In this document: positions 24,190 through 36,400 of the stretch, piece after piece
Numbering within the stretch: the first letter of the stretch is position 1
How the letters are laid out: each line of letters begins with the position of its first letter
DNA from: Stomorhina lunata
Taxonomy: Eukaryota > Arthropoda > Insecta > Diptera > Rhiniidae
Assembly (NCBI GenBank): GCA_933228675.1
Contig: OW121742.1
Span: forward strand, 20,086,112 to 20,150,111
DNA length: 64,000 bases
Direction: 5' to 3'
Notes under the pieces: model-generated
Database searches by the model: none
What the model saw: only the letters and a program-made list of their open reading frames with translations
What the model was told of the DNA's origin: nothing
Translations under genes and position numbers: made by a program

Positions 24190-24610
24190 GAGATGGTGTG
24201 GTTTAATACGTGGTCGAAAATTGTTGATCACTGTACCAAATTTGAAATCGGCTACCAATTGACCATAGCTCATATACAAACTCTTCTGTCAAAACGCACT
24301 AAATGAGACAAAAAATCACTAAAACACTAGTAAATCTGAAGATAATGAGAATTTTGAGTTTATTTTTTGCATACATAATTTTTGTAACATGACTGCCAAA
24401 TTTTGAGATAATCGGTCCACATTTAACCCTAGCTCTCATATAAGTCCAAATGACAGAAACAGCTTAAATATATAAGTTTTGAGAAAATATTTGTATGATG
24501 GCAAAATTTATCAAATATTTGTCTTTATACAGGAAAAAGAACACCTTTGACCTTTGTGGTGACGGGTATCGTATGGTCGGATTTGACCGACTATAGCACT
24601 TTCTTATTTG
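24190..24610 (-). repeat. Dispersed fly repeat, copy 1 (minus)
   Basis: The reverse complement begins AAGAAAGTGCTATAGTCGG and continues through CCGACCATACGATACCC, GCCATCATACAAATATTT, GACTTATATGAGAGCTAGGG and TCATTTAGTGCG, collinear with the copy at 27710-28427. It lacks the 3' half that contains the GACGG motif. It is a non-coding interspersed repeat of a type common in fly genomes. Confidence 0.8.
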
Positions 24611-25157
24611 TTTACTTTAATAAATTTGTGTTATTGACCCTAGAATTTAAAATGAGTTCTTATATCAAAAAGTTAGGTTAATTAAAGTTTAGTAATTAAA
24701 GTTTATAATTTTATATTTACCACGAAAATATTTTGCCTTATTAATGAGAACTTATTTCTTATTTCTTAACATAGAATTTTTCTTTGAAGCGGTAGAATAA
24801 CCTTTAGTAGAAAATTATGGCAAATTGATTAAAATAAATATTTAAGAATTTGGGCATAATTTTAAATGTAGCAAGAACTAAAAAGAAATTTAAAAATACT
24901 TAAGAAATTTAAACAAAATTTTATAATCCCAGTAAAACTTTTCATTACCAAATAATGAGTTAAACTATTGAACACGAACTACTTACTCATTCGCTGTTTA
25001 AGTCATTACATTAACATGTGGATGTCATTGGAGGCAATTACTTACCAATTGCAGAAAAGTAATGACTTGGGTAAGCAATTTGAAAGCAACAACAACAACA
25101 GCAACAACTTTTTTGTTGTTGTTTTATTAAAATAAACGAAATACAAAATTTTTTTAT
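24611..25157. other. Single-copy spacer with CAA microsatellite
   Basis: Mostly unremarkable AT-rich DNA. At about 25087-25126, CAACAACAACAACAGCAACA is followed by TTTTTTGTTGTTGTTTT, giving a CAA/TTG snap-back hairpin. Confidence 0.5.
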
Positions 25158-25229
25158 GATCCCATGGGGGCTCGAACCCAGACTCTCCGACTGCTAGGCA
25201 GAGACTCCTCCACTGAGCTACTTCATATG
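25158..25229 (-). tRNA. tRNA-like sequence (pseudogene or SINE head)
   Basis: On the minus strand, TAGCTCAGTGG matches the internal pol III A box and GGTTCGAGCCC the B box at tRNA-like spacing. The T-loop TTCGAGC is intact, but only three T-stem pairs form and the acceptor strands do not pair. I read it as a tRNA pseudogene or tRNA-derived SINE head; a functional tRNA is unlikely. Confidence 0.45.
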
Positions 25230-26048
25230 TTGAAAACTTAGCAGCTTATAATTAATATAAACAATTTTTATTTTTAGATCCAAAATCATGTGAAAATAAC
25301 TTTGTTTTCCCTGCTTTTTTTTTTTTTTGCTTTGTTGTAATTTTTGGAAAAATATTTTTATACGATTTTTTGTAATTATTTTAAAACTTTTTTAAAATTA
25401 TTTTAAAACTTAAATAATTTAAATCTTCTTTTTTGTATAAGTTTTTACATAAGATTGACTCTTACTTACTTAAATGTTACAACTTGTTAAGGTTAAAGTC
25501 CGAGCATATTTTAGAATACCATGGATTTCGATCTTGTGCGAATATTCTCCAATTTTATAGGTCAAGCTTTGAAAAATGTTCCTCTATTTGGTCTTTCTAT
25601 CGAAGTTTCGGACATCCTCCTCTAACATTAGGTAGTGGGACATTTCAATTCTAATTTTATCCTCTTCATTGTATTTTTTTTCAAGAGAGGGTTACTAGCC
25701 CGTAATTCTAACCCATTTTTATCGATCTTATGGACAACTCTCGGAACATGTTAACTCACAATATTAATGGGTGTTAAACTAGCTCCCCGGGTGATACCAT
25801 GAGGAGGTGTGTGTCCACAGTTGAGATGAAGGATGACCCAGATAAGTTGGGCTTACCAAGTTAAGACCAATTAGAATCGTGTTTGGTATTCAACATCCCC
25901 TACTTAATCAAAATTGACTCATGATGGTATTTTTTCATTAACATGAGTTAGTTTTACAATTTTTTTTTACAGAAGATAATATTTAAGTTCTTAAAATTCA
26001 AAAATCATTTAAAAAGACTCTTTTAATAAAAAAAAAACTAAAAAAAAT
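25230..26048. other. Higher-complexity island, unidentified
   Basis: About 25430-25930 is less AT-rich than its surroundings, for example CTAGCTCCCCGGGTGATACC near 25776 and GGATGACCCAGATAAGTTGG near 25828. It lies between two tRNA-like sequences. A 73-codon frame at 25433-25654 ends GHPPLTLGSGTFQF but does not start with ATG. It may be a degraded retroelement, but no diagnostic motif is visible. Confidence 0.35.
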
Positions 26049-26105
26049 TGTTGCCCTTGGTGGGATTTGAACCGGGGCCATTCAGTTTAAATTGCCATCT
26101 TAATT
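26049..26105 (-). other. B-box-containing tRNA-like fragment
   Basis: The minus strand contains CCCCGGTTCAAATCCCACC, with a canonical B box GGTTCAAATCC, followed shortly by a T run. The A-box half is not recognisable. It is comparable to the tRNA-like sequence about 900 bp away on the same strand. Confidence 0.35.
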
Positions 26106-27709
26106 ACAAATAAGTACTTCTGTAATAACTTATTATTTATTCGGATGGTATGTTATAGTCGTTACAAGGTAACCAGTTATCAGAGTACTTGCCATTACCA
26201 AAGTTTTGCTGGGATATAATAAAAAAATTAAATTTTATACAATAGCCAACATTCGAAAAATTACCAAAGTTTTCAACATTAAGTAAATGTTTAGATTTAA
26301 TAAGAATTTTTAGTTTCATATATAAGTTAAATGTAATTGTTAGCTATGACAGGAAAATTTACATAACATCTTCCTCAGGTATACAAATAATTAACCAAAT
26401 ACCAAAACTTTTATAAGACTTCATAACTTCTGCAAACATTTTTCTCTTCAATGAACTAATTACATATTTTGTACAAATTTTCCCCCAAAAATTGTATTTT
26501 TCTAATTTTCATTTCCTCAGAAAATAAGAATTCCATTTAAAAAGTAATTATTAATTTCTTTTTCTTAATAAGTCACCAATCATGACCATAAAAACTGCTG
26601 AAAGCTAAGAATTTGATACCAGCAATTGTTTTCTTCAGTTTCATTCATTTCATTGTATGAGTCCGGTGACGTATGAGTGTTAGAAATTAATGTTTCTTAA
26701 GAAATATTACGAATACGCCAAGTGGCCTTAAGACAAATTCTTTCACTAGCAAAAATTTGTATAATTCCAAAATCTTTGCATATTTTTGGGGTTTATATAG
26801 AGTTTGTTAAAGGTAAATTTTATTAAACAAATGGTATGATAAATATTTTATTAAAAACATGAGAGTATTTTTGTAATTTGTAAAAATTATTTCCATTTAC
26901 AAAGTCACAAAATAAAATGTTTATTGCTACAGAAACAGGAGTAAAAAATTTAAGGTATGAATTTTAAAAATATTATAAGTTTTTTATAACTTTTGGTAAA
27001 TAATTTTCTTTAGTTTATTTGCTGAATTTTTGATTAAGATTCAACTTCATTTCCCCACTTTCGATTTTTATCAACTAAATCTTATTACAAAGTAATCCCT
27101 AACATAACTCCATAAGGTTAAAAAGGTAATATTAATTTTAAATATCTTCTTTTTGTTTTGAAATTATTTAATAAAACTACCATCAGAAAAATGTTTTGTA
27201 TATTGAACTAACCAACAAGTAAAGTCTACCATATAGAAATTTGCCTTATATTTTAGAATTTTTTATTTTCCATATTTGTACTTTGATGTCTTTGCAATAA
27301 ATTTTTGTGGAATTCCTGTAAAAATTCAAACTGTGTTCTTTGTTCTGAATTTATTAACAAAAATATTTGCTTTTGATGTTTTTTTGTTTCCTATTCGTCT
27401 TTATAACATATTTTTCCAGATTTTTCATAACATTTCTTGTAAAATCATTGTTTATGATTTATTCAATCGCTTTATATATAACATTAATCACTATTATTTG
27501 TTTAGTTTTCGGGGAAAAACTAAATTAACATTAAAAGCATTTAAACACTTGTTTTTATTAGAATTTTCTTGATAAAGACTGTTCCGAATGAAATAAGCAT
27601 TTACTATTTTAGTCAAAACTTATCCATCGAGCAATAAATAATATATTTTTTTATCATGTTAGCTAAAACTCGCTTATTTTCAATTATTATAACGATCAAA
27701 ATGGACTGC
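26106..27709. other. AT-rich non-coding stretch
   Basis: About 1.6 kb of AT-rich, apparently single-copy DNA. The 98-codon frame at 27276-27572 (not ATG-initiated) is Phe/Ile-rich with no motif and no codon bias, and I do not call it. No satellite units. Confidence 0.4.
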
Positions 27710-28427
27710 GAAAAAGTACGGGAAACTATAATTGTAGTCGGTTAAGCCCGAACATACGATACCCTTCAAAACTATGGTCATAGGTGTTCTTTTTCGTGTA
27801 TAAATGCTAAATTTTGCCATCATACAAACATTTTCCCAAGACTTATATATTTAAGCTGTTTCCGTCATTTGGACTTATATGAGAGCTAGGGTCAAATATG
27901 GACCGATTACCTCGAAATTTGACAACATGATTACAGTTTTTACAAAAATTATGTATTAAAAAAATACACTCAAAATACGCATTATCTTCAGATTTATGAG
28001 TGTTTCAGTGATTTTTGTCTCATTTAGTGCGTTTTGATAGAAGAGTTTGTATGGGAGCTATAGTAAAATGTGGACCGATTTCAAAGAAATTTGGTACAGT
28101 CATTTTGGTTTACATAAGCAGCATTTGTTTTAAATTTCATGAAAATATATTGATAATTGTGGCCAAAATATCAATTCCGGGAAGTGAGACCTATGGGAAT
28201 TACCGTAAATAATGGACCAATTTGGTCTTAATATTAAAAAAATGATCATCAAATTATCTTTACAATTACAAGGTTTACTAGGGGTCCAGCCAGACGGACG
28301 GACGGACTGACATCTCTATATCGACTCAGAGAGTGATTCTAAGCCTATGGGTATACGAAAAGGTGGGTCTAAGACAAATATTTCTATACGTTACATACAT
28401 CAGCACAAACTTATATTAATACCCTTT
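27710..28427 (+). repeat. Dispersed fly repeat, copy 2 (full length)
   Basis: The most complete copy in the window. It starts near TAGTCGGTTAAGCCCG, passes CATACGATACCCTTCA, TTTTGCCATCATACAAAC, TTATATGAGAGCTAGGG and TGGACCGATTTC, and ends with CCAGACGGACGGACGGACTG, ATCGACTCAGAGAGTG, a TACGTTACATACATC tract and AATACCC. It is non-coding. The open frame inside it (28015-28212) is not a gene. Similar GACGGACGGAC/CGACTCAGA repeats occur in Drosophila and other flies. Confidence 0.85.
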
Positions 28428-28429
28428 TT

Positions 28430-29580
28430 GATATTAAAAGCTTTCTATAGCAAATCTTTCTATACAAAAGTTTACTTTATATAGGTAAGCTTTCGATATT
28501 GAAAGTCTGACTTCTAATGTTTCCTATGTAAAATTTTTCCATATTCAAAATTTTATGAAGGAAATCGAAAACTTTCCATAGAAAATCTTTCTATGTTGAA
28601 AGCTTATTATAGGAAGTCTGTTCACATCAATTTATATAGGAAATTTTTTAGATATTGGCAGTTTAATATTGGGAAGCACTTGATATGGAAAGTGTTTAGT
28701 GGAAAGCTTTCGATATAAAAAATCTCCTTTAGGAGATCTGTTGATATAAAACGTTTCCAAAATATCTTGACTACAAAATTTTTATATAAGAAATCTTTTG
28801 ATATTGAAAGTTTTCTATAAAAAAATCTTTCAATATCAAAAGTTTATTATAGAAAACTTTTCAACATCGAAAGTTTTAAATAGGAAATCATTTTTTTAAA
28901 GCTTTCGTTATGGAATGTTAAAAGCCTTTTATAGAAAATATTAATAAGAAAGCTTTTAATATTGAAAGTTTTCTATAGGAAAGTTTTATATAAGAAATCT
29001 TTCGATATCTAATGGTTATTATAGGAATCCTTTCGACATCGAATTTTGTATATAGAAATTGTTAATATAACAGTTTTTTAGAAAACTTTAGATATCAAAG
29101 TTATCTATAGTAAAGTTTTTGAAATTGAAATTTTTCTACAGGAAAGATTTCTATCTGAAATATTTTGACTACAAATATTTTATAAACTTAGATAAAAAAT
29201 GTTTCTATATCGAAAGCTTAAAATTGAAAAACTTTCGACAACGAAAGAAAACTTGAGATAAATAATGGCAGTTTTTTATTGGAAAGCTTTCGCTGTGGAA
29301 AGTTTTTAGTAGAAAGCTTTAGCTATTAGAAGTTGCCTATAGAAAAGCTTTTGATAGTGAAAGTTTTCTATATCAAAAGCTTAAAATTGAAAACTTTTCG
29401 ACATCGAAAGTTTTATATAAGAAAACTTAAAATAAATAATGGCAGTTTTTTATTGGAAATCTTTCAATGTGGAAAGTTTTTAGTAGAAAGCTTTAGCTAT
29501 TAAAAGTTACCTATATAAAAGCGTTTGATATTGAAAGTTTTCTATCAGAAAAATGTTGTCGAAAAAAAAGTAATATAAGA
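28430..29580. repeat. ~30-bp degenerate satellite J (GATATTGAAAG)
   Basis: Diverged units with GATATTGAAAGTTTTCTATA and GGAAAGCTTTC. It is more GC-containing than the other arrays and strongly mutated, but still of the TTTTCTATAGAAA type. A longer internal duplication is visible: a segment containing AATAATGGCAGTTTTTTATT occurs near 29261 and 29436. Confidence 0.8.
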
Positions 29581-29879
29581 AATTAACGACTTTCGAATAC
29601 TGATTTTAAATAACCTTTCAAAATACCATATTTGTTATTATTGACACAAACCATATGTGATAATTATGCAATATCTTGGCCAAATCGATATTATTAACTT
29701 GTATAACCAAAAATTATTCTGCCTATTGACCGCAAGCCTCTTAGCATCCATTCGAATGACAAATTTTGCTAAAAAAGAGTAGATAGTTCAAAATTTTACA
29801 TAGAAGTAATAACGAGTAAGAAATATGTATCTTCTCTTCCTCTATACACATCAAAATGAATTTATGTCCTTTATAGAAT

Positions 29880-30690
29880 AGTAAACTGTGCATTTGATCA
29901 TGTTATGATCCTAAGAAAAGTTGTTGCGTATGAGACGACGAACATTACTTAGTTGGTATGACGAAGTTCCAACAGGTGGCGCCACTGAAAAATTGCTTAA
30001 ACTTAATTTAACCGTAAACGGTGAATTTGGTCTTGCAGTGATCTTTAGCAAAGTAGTTGCGCATGAGCCGAAGAAGGTTTCTAAGTTGTTATGACCAATT
30101 TACGATAGGTGGCGCCACTGAAAATTCTCAAAATGAATTAAATCAAGAACTGTGCATTTGATCATGCTATGATCTTTAGCAAAATTGTTTCGCATGAGCC
30201 GACGGAGGTTTTCATGATGGTACGATGTATTTCCGACAGGTGGCGCCATTGCAAATAATACCCAAATGTATTAAATAGTAAACTGTGCATGTGATCATGC
30301 TATGATCTTTAGCGTAGGTGCTGCGCATGAGCCGACGAAGGTTCCTAAGTCAATAGGAACCTTCGCTTTTCAGGCGCTACTGAAAATAACTCTGAAGTAA
30401 TTAGATCGATCAAAGCGTGATTTGATCATGCTATGATCTTTAGCAAAGATGTGGCGCATGACGCGACGAAGGTATTTAAATTTGTATGACCAATTTCCGA
30501 CAGGTGGCGCTACTGAAAATTACTAAGAACTTATTAGATCGATCATAGCATGGTTTGATCATGCTATGATCTTTAGCAAAGTTGTTGCGCATGAGTCGAC
30601 AGAGGTTTCAAAGTCGATGCGATTAATTCTCAATAGATGGCGCCACTGAAAATTAATCAAAATAAATTGAATCGTAAACTATTATCATGT
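29880..30690. repeat. ~131-bp tandem repeat, about six copies
   Basis: Units begin near 29883, 30016, 30147, 30280, 30411 and 30542, followed by a truncated unit near 30676. Landmarks per unit: ACTGTGCATTTGATCATGC, then TATGATCTTTAGCAAAG, GCGCATGAGCCGACGAAGG, and GGTGGCGCCACTGAAAAT. The segment GATCATGCTATGATC is nearly palindromic. It is notably GC-richer than the rest of the window and unrelated to the short satellites. The copies are diverged. Confidence 0.9.
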
Positions 30691-32210
30691 GTTGAACGGA
30701 CAAAATCAATGTCCTTGCCTTAAACTTATTTTAGATGGTAGAGCAGCAACGTTCGCCAGGGTGCAGCTAGTTTTAAAATAAAATTAACATTTTAGTGTTT
30801 CTTTATAATATAAATAGCAAACATGTTCCTTCCTGTCTCTAAAAATTTTTCAATTAAGATACTTTTTTGCAACACTGTGTCTGTTTGGCACAAAGTCAAC
30901 AATGGTAAAAAATCATATAAAGTTATTTTAGTCTTTCTTTTCAAAGAACATGTGTGTAACTCAATAAATCTACAGGTCTAAAAATATAATATTATTTCTA
31001 TTTCTGGAAAATACATTTCCTATTTTGCAACGCCTGATTTACTTTAATAATTCCATAGATTTTATTTTTTTGAAGGAAAAACAGAAAATTCATACATTAA
31101 AGTATTAAGTATCTAACTCAATTTATTTATTTTTTAACAACATGAGATCTTCTGCTAAACTTGTGGTATAAAAGTAAACCAATAATCTTAGTTTAAGCTC
31201 TCACATGCACACACACACACTCACATACAGACATGCTAAATATAGCGGAAGTAAAAAACTGTGTCCTATTTTTAAAAGACTAATACAAGGACAAATATTT
31301 TCTTGGCTTTCTATTTGTGGTTATTTTTGGAAAATTAATTTTTAATGTTATATACTTGTCTATAAATGACACAAATATCCTAATAAAAAAGAAAAATGAT
31401 AAAAGTTTTCTGTTTTATTGTATTTTTATGAATAAATCTATATTTTTTGCAAGCCTCTAATTGATATTCTCTTGTAGTCACTGAAATGTTTTATTAGTCA
31501 TTTTCTCTTACTTTTATCACAGAAATTTAATACAATTTGTTAAGAAAAATTGTCATTTTACAAATTTATTTAAATGATATTATATCCTCAAAAATAGAAG
31601 GTTATTCATATAAAAAGAACATCTATGTATGTAAATTAAATTTCCGTTCTATTTATTGAGACACATATTGAGACACTCATTACAAATACATTTAAACATA
31701 TGTATACATGCCACAGGATATCCTCTCACATATCCTTATGTTTATGTCTAAGAACATTTTATTGTTAATATAAAGAATCTAATGGTACAACAAAGTATCT
31801 GAAACATTAGAAGATATTGATAAAATATTTTATGCTTTATTACTTGAATACAAATGCCAGTTCTTTTTATTTGGCTCTTAGCAAATACATATCTTTATTG
31901 AAATATTGATGGATATTCTTGAACATATGTAAGTGCTACTTATACTAAATGTTATCATTTTCTTTTAAATATCAAAGATTAACAATTGCTGGAGTTTTCC
32001 AGGAATATAACAATACAAATATTTTAGATATTTTTATTCTTAATAAAAAATGTAATATAGGAATTTCAACAAAGAAGTGAATATTTTAAAAAATTCCTAA
32101 CCTTTAACAAAATGTATTTACTAACATATAAGAAAAAAATTTAGCAGACTTTATAATTCAAACTAATAATATTATATACAATTGAATACTGTTAAAGACA
32201 AGATTTAACT
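30691..32210. other. AT-rich spacer with CA microsatellite
   Basis: Single-copy-looking DNA. A short CA repeat lies at about 31205-31225 (ACACACACACACTCACA). No gene was recognised. Confidence 0.5.
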
Positions 32211-32211
32211 C

Positions 32212-33640
32212 GATTTTTCTATAGAAAAATTTTCGTTAAAAAAATTTTTCTATAAAAAAATTTTCGTTAAAAAAATTTTTCTAAAAAAAATTTCGTTAAA
32301 AAAATTTTTCTATAGAAAAATTTTTTAATGAAAATTTTTCTATAAAAAAATTTTCGTTAAAAAAAATTTTCGTTAAAAAAATTTTTCTACAGAAAAATTT
32401 TCATTAAAAAATTTTTCTATAGAAAAAATTTCGTTAAAAAATTTTTTCTATAGAAAAAATTTCGTTAAAAAGTTTTTTCTATAGAAAAAATTCCGTTAAA
32501 AAATTTTTTCTATAGAAAAAATTTCGTTAAAAAGTTTTTTCTATAGAAAAAATTTCGTTAAAAAGTTTTTTCTATAGAAAAAATTCCGTTAAAAAATTTT
32601 TTCTATAGAAAAAATTTCGTTAGAAAATTTTTTCTATAGAAAAAATTTCGTTAGAAAATTTTTTCTATAGAAAAAATTTCGTTAGAAAATTTTTTCTGTA
32701 GAAAAAATTTCGTTAGAAAATTTTTTCTATAGAAAAAATTTCGTTAGAAAATTTTTTCTATAGAAAAAATTTCGTTAGAAAATTTTTTCTATAGAAAAAA
32801 TTTCGTTAGAAAATTTTTTCTATAGAAAAAATTTCGTTAGAAAATTTTTTCTATAGAAAAAATTTCGTTAGAAAATTTTTTCTATAGAAAAAATTTCGTT
32901 AGAAAATTTTTTCTATAGAAAAAATTTCGTTAGAAAATATAGAAAAAATTTCGTTAGAAAATTTTTTCTATAGAAAAAATTTCGTTAGAAAATTTTTTCG
33001 TTAGAAAATGTTTTCTATAGAAAAAATTTCATTAGAAAATTTTTTCTATAGAAAAAATTTCGTTAGAAAATTTTTTCTATAGAAAAAATTTCGTTAGAAA
33101 ATTTTTTCTATAGAAAAAATTTCGTTAGAAAATTTTTTCTATAGAAAAAATTTCGTTAGAAAATTTTTTCTATAGAAAAAATTTCGTTAGAAAATTTTTT
33201 CTATAGAAAAAATTTCGTTAGAAAATTTTTTCTATAGAAAAAATTTCGTTAGAAAATTTTTTCTATAGAAAAAATTTCGTTAGAAAATTTTTTCTATAGA
33301 AAAAATTTCGTTAGAAAATTTTTTCTATAGAAAAAATTTCGTTAGAAAATTTTTTCTATAAAAAAAATTTCGTTAGAAAATTTTTTCAATAGAAAAAATT
33401 TCGTTAGAAAATTTTTTCTATAGAAAAAATTTCGTTAGAAAATTTTTTCTATAGAAAAAATTTCGTTAGAAAATTTTTTCTATAGAAAAAATTTCGTTAG
33501 AAAATTTTTTCTATAGAAAAAATTTCGTTAGAAAATTTTTTTTATAGAAAAAATTTCGTTAGAAAATTTTTTTTATAGAAAAAATTTCGTTAGAAAATTT
33601 TTTCTATAGAAAAAATTTCGTTAAAATTTTTTCTATAAAG
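32212..33640. repeat. 31-bp satellite array K1 (CGTTAGAAAA spacer)
   Basis: About 45 units of 31 bp: TTTTTTCTATAGAAAAAA followed by TTTCGTTAGAAAA. The left 400 bp uses CGTTAAAAA; from about 32610 rightwards the CGTTAGAAAA form is nearly fixed. The spacer is a dyad (TTTC, GTTA, GAAA). Partial-unit deletions occur near 32937 and 32995. Confidence 0.94.
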
Positions 33641-34110
33641 AAAAATTTTCGTTAAAAAATTTTTTCTATATAGAAAAATTTTCGTTAAAAAATTTTTTCT
33701 ATATAGAAAAATTTTCGTTAAAAAATTTTTTCTATATAGAAAAATTTTCGTTAAAAAATTTTTTCTATATAGAAAAATTTTCGTTAAAAAATTTTTTCTA
33801 TATAGAAAAATTTTCGTTAAAAAATTTTTTCTATATAGAAAAATTTTCGTTAAAAAATGTTTTCTATATAGAAAAATTTTCGTTAAAAAATTTTTTCTAT
33901 ATAGAAAAATTTTCGTTAAAAAATTTTTTCTATATAGAAAAATTTTCGTTAAAAAATTTTTTCTATATAGAAAAATTTTTATAGAAAATTTTCGATACAA
34001 ATATTTTTTGATTGAAAAATTTTCGATAGAAATATTTTTACCAAAGTTTTCTATGTTTTTCTTAGATAACATTTTTGTTAGAAAAGTTTTCTTAAATGTT
34101 TTCAAAATCA
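33641..34110. repeat. 33-bp satellite array K2 with CTATATAG core
   Basis: The unit abruptly changes from 31 to 33 bp: the core becomes TTTTTTCTATATAGAAAAA with spacer TTTTCGTTAAAAAA, about ten copies to 33985, then decay to 34110. The two added bases extend the palindrome without breaking it. The 173-codon minus-strand frame here is a repeat by-product. Confidence 0.9.
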
Positions 34111-34964
34111 ATTTTTTAGGTAATTTTTTAGATCAAATTTGTTCTTAAATAAATTGTTTTTTTCTCTTCTATAATCCAAATCTGTTGTTGAATTTTTCAA
34201 TTTATATTTTCTTATTATTCCTGGAATCATATCATTTAGCTTAATTTAAAGAGTTTCATGCCAGCTTTTTAAATCACGTCATGCTAGAAGGCATAAAAAA
34301 ATAAAAATTTTTAAAGAAAACATAAATGAAAGTAATCACTAAAATTCTGGGAATTGGCTATTTTACATAACAAAGTTTTTGTTGGCCTTAACAGAATGGG
34401 GTTAATGTTCTTAAAAGCCTCCAATAGAAACATTGTACAATAAACGACTTAAAATCAGTTTAAACCAATTAATTATTTTGGTTTGTTTATATTGGGTGTT
34501 TAAATTTAAAATATGGAATTCGCTAGATATAAAGAATGTACTTTAAGTACAAATAATACAAAATAGATCCATCACAAAAAAGGCAAGAAATCATAAGTCT
34601 AGAACGACAAATCACCAACCGAATTAACACTGAGCCATTTTTTCATGGTGTGAAGGTATCTCCAGCAATTTACTACATCGATGGTGTATTCGGTTGTTCC
34701 AAAGGAACTCATTTCAAAACAATATTTGCCAAATTCGATTGTTTCATTTTAGATCTGAAAAAATGCCCACTTTCTAAATTATACACCTAATACCATGTTT
34801 TGTTTATATTTTTTTTTCTATTTTTGTTATTCTAAGAACTTGGTTGTTATTAAAGGATTATCCAACTATTTAGTAATAAAAATCATTGACCTAAATTCAG
34901 TTCAATAAGTTATAAAAATCCACTTAAAAACATACGAATAACTAACAAAAAATTAAAAAAAAAA
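34111..34964. other. Single-copy spacer, nothing recognised
   Basis: Mixed AT-rich sequence. The patch at 34560-34760 is less AT-rich but has no open frame on either strand. No identification was possible. Confidence 0.35.
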
Positions 34965-36400
34965 GAAAAATTTTTGTTCTATAAAATTTTTTCTATAGAA
35001 AAATTTTTGGTCTACAAAATTTTTTCTATAGAAAAATTTTTGGTTTACAAAATTTTTTCTATAGAAAAATTTTTGTTCTACAAAAATTTTTCTATAGAAA
35101 AATTTTTATTCTACAAAATTTTTTCTATAGAAAATTTTTGTTCTACAAAATTTTTTCTATAGAAAAATTTTTGTTCTACAAAATTTTTTCTATAGAAAAA
35201 TTTTTGTTCTACAAAATTTTTTCTATAGAAAAATTTTTGTTCTACAAAATTTTTTCTATAGAAAAATTTTTGTTCTACAAAATTTTTTCTATAGAAAAAT
35301 TTTTGTTCTACAAAATTTTTTCTATAGAAAAATTTTTGTTCTACAAAATTTTTTCTATAGAAAAATTTTTGTTCTACAAAATTTTTTCTATAGAAAAATT
35401 TTTGTTCTACAAAATTTTTTCTATAGAAAAATTTTTGTTCTACAAAATTTTTTCTATAGAAAAATTTTTGTTCTACAAAATTTTTTCTATAGAAAAATTT
35501 TTGTTCTACAAAATTTTTTCTATAGAAAAATTTTTGTTCTACAAAATTTGTTCTACAAAATTTTTTCTATAGAAAAATTTTTGTTCTACAAAATTTTTTC
35601 TATAGAAAAATTTTTGTTCTACAAAATTTTTTCTATAGAAAAAATTTTGTAGAACAAAAATTTTTCTATAGAAAAATTTTTGTTCTACAAAATTTGTTCT
35701 ACAAAATTTTTTCTATAGAAAAATTTTTGTTCTACAAAATTTTTTCTATAGAAAAATTTTTGTTCTACAAAATTTTTTCTATAGAAAAATTTTTGTTCTA
35801 CAAAATTTTTTCTATAGAAAAATTTTTGTTCTACAAAATTTTTTCTATAGAAAAATTTTTGTTCTACAAAATTTTTTCTATAGAAAAATTTTTGTTCTAC
35901 AAAATTTTTTCTATAGAAAAATTTTTGTTCTACAAAATTTTTTCTATAGAAAAATTTTTGTTCTACAAAATTTTTTCTATAGAAAAATTTTTGTTCTACA
36001 AAATTTTTTCTATAGAAAAATTTTTGTTCTACAAAATTTTTTGTATAGAAAAATTTTTGTTCTACAAAATTTTTTCTATAGAAAAATTTTTGTTCTACAA
36101 AATTTTTTCTATAGAAAAATTTTTGTTCTACAAAATTTTTTCTATAGAAAAATTTTTGTTCTACAAAATTTTTTCTATAGAAAAATTTTTGTTCTACAAA
36201 ATTTTTTCTATAGAAAAATTTTTGTTCTACAAAATTTTTCCTATAGAAAGATTTTTGTTCTACAAAATTTCTTCTATAGAAAAATGTTTGTTCTACAAAA
36301 TTTTTCCTATTGAAAAACTTTTTGTTTTACAAAATCTTTTCTAAAGAAAAATTTTTGTTTTACAACATTTTTCTATAGAAAAATTAAACATTTTTTGAGT
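34965..36400 (+). repeat. 33-bp satellite array L (TTCTAC spacer)
   Basis: About 42 units of 33 bp: TTTTTCTATAGAAAAA followed by TTTTGTTCTACAAAA. Same family as arrays A and Q with one spacer substitution. Highly homogeneous except at the ends. A single inverted unit at about 35642-35668 creates a 54-bp perfect palindrome. Open frames of 144 and 216 codons inside it are artefacts. Confidence 0.95.

Noticed and set aside
27276..27572. 98-codon Phe/Ile-rich ORF
   Set aside because: It does not begin with ATG; composition is that expected of AT-rich random sequence, with no motif, promoter or codon bias.
28015..28212. 65-codon ORF
   Set aside because: Lies wholly inside the non-coding dispersed repeat and is not shared by the other copies.
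29880..30690. Possible CRISPR-like array (repeat plus variable sequence)
   Set aside because: The units are tandem 131-bp repeats diverged along their whole length, without short identical repeats and unique spacers, and the context is a eukaryotic genome.
33590..34111. 173-codon minus-strand ORF (TKIFLYRKNFL repeats)
   Set aside because: Produced by the 33-bp CTATATAG array; low-complexity repeat with no gene context.
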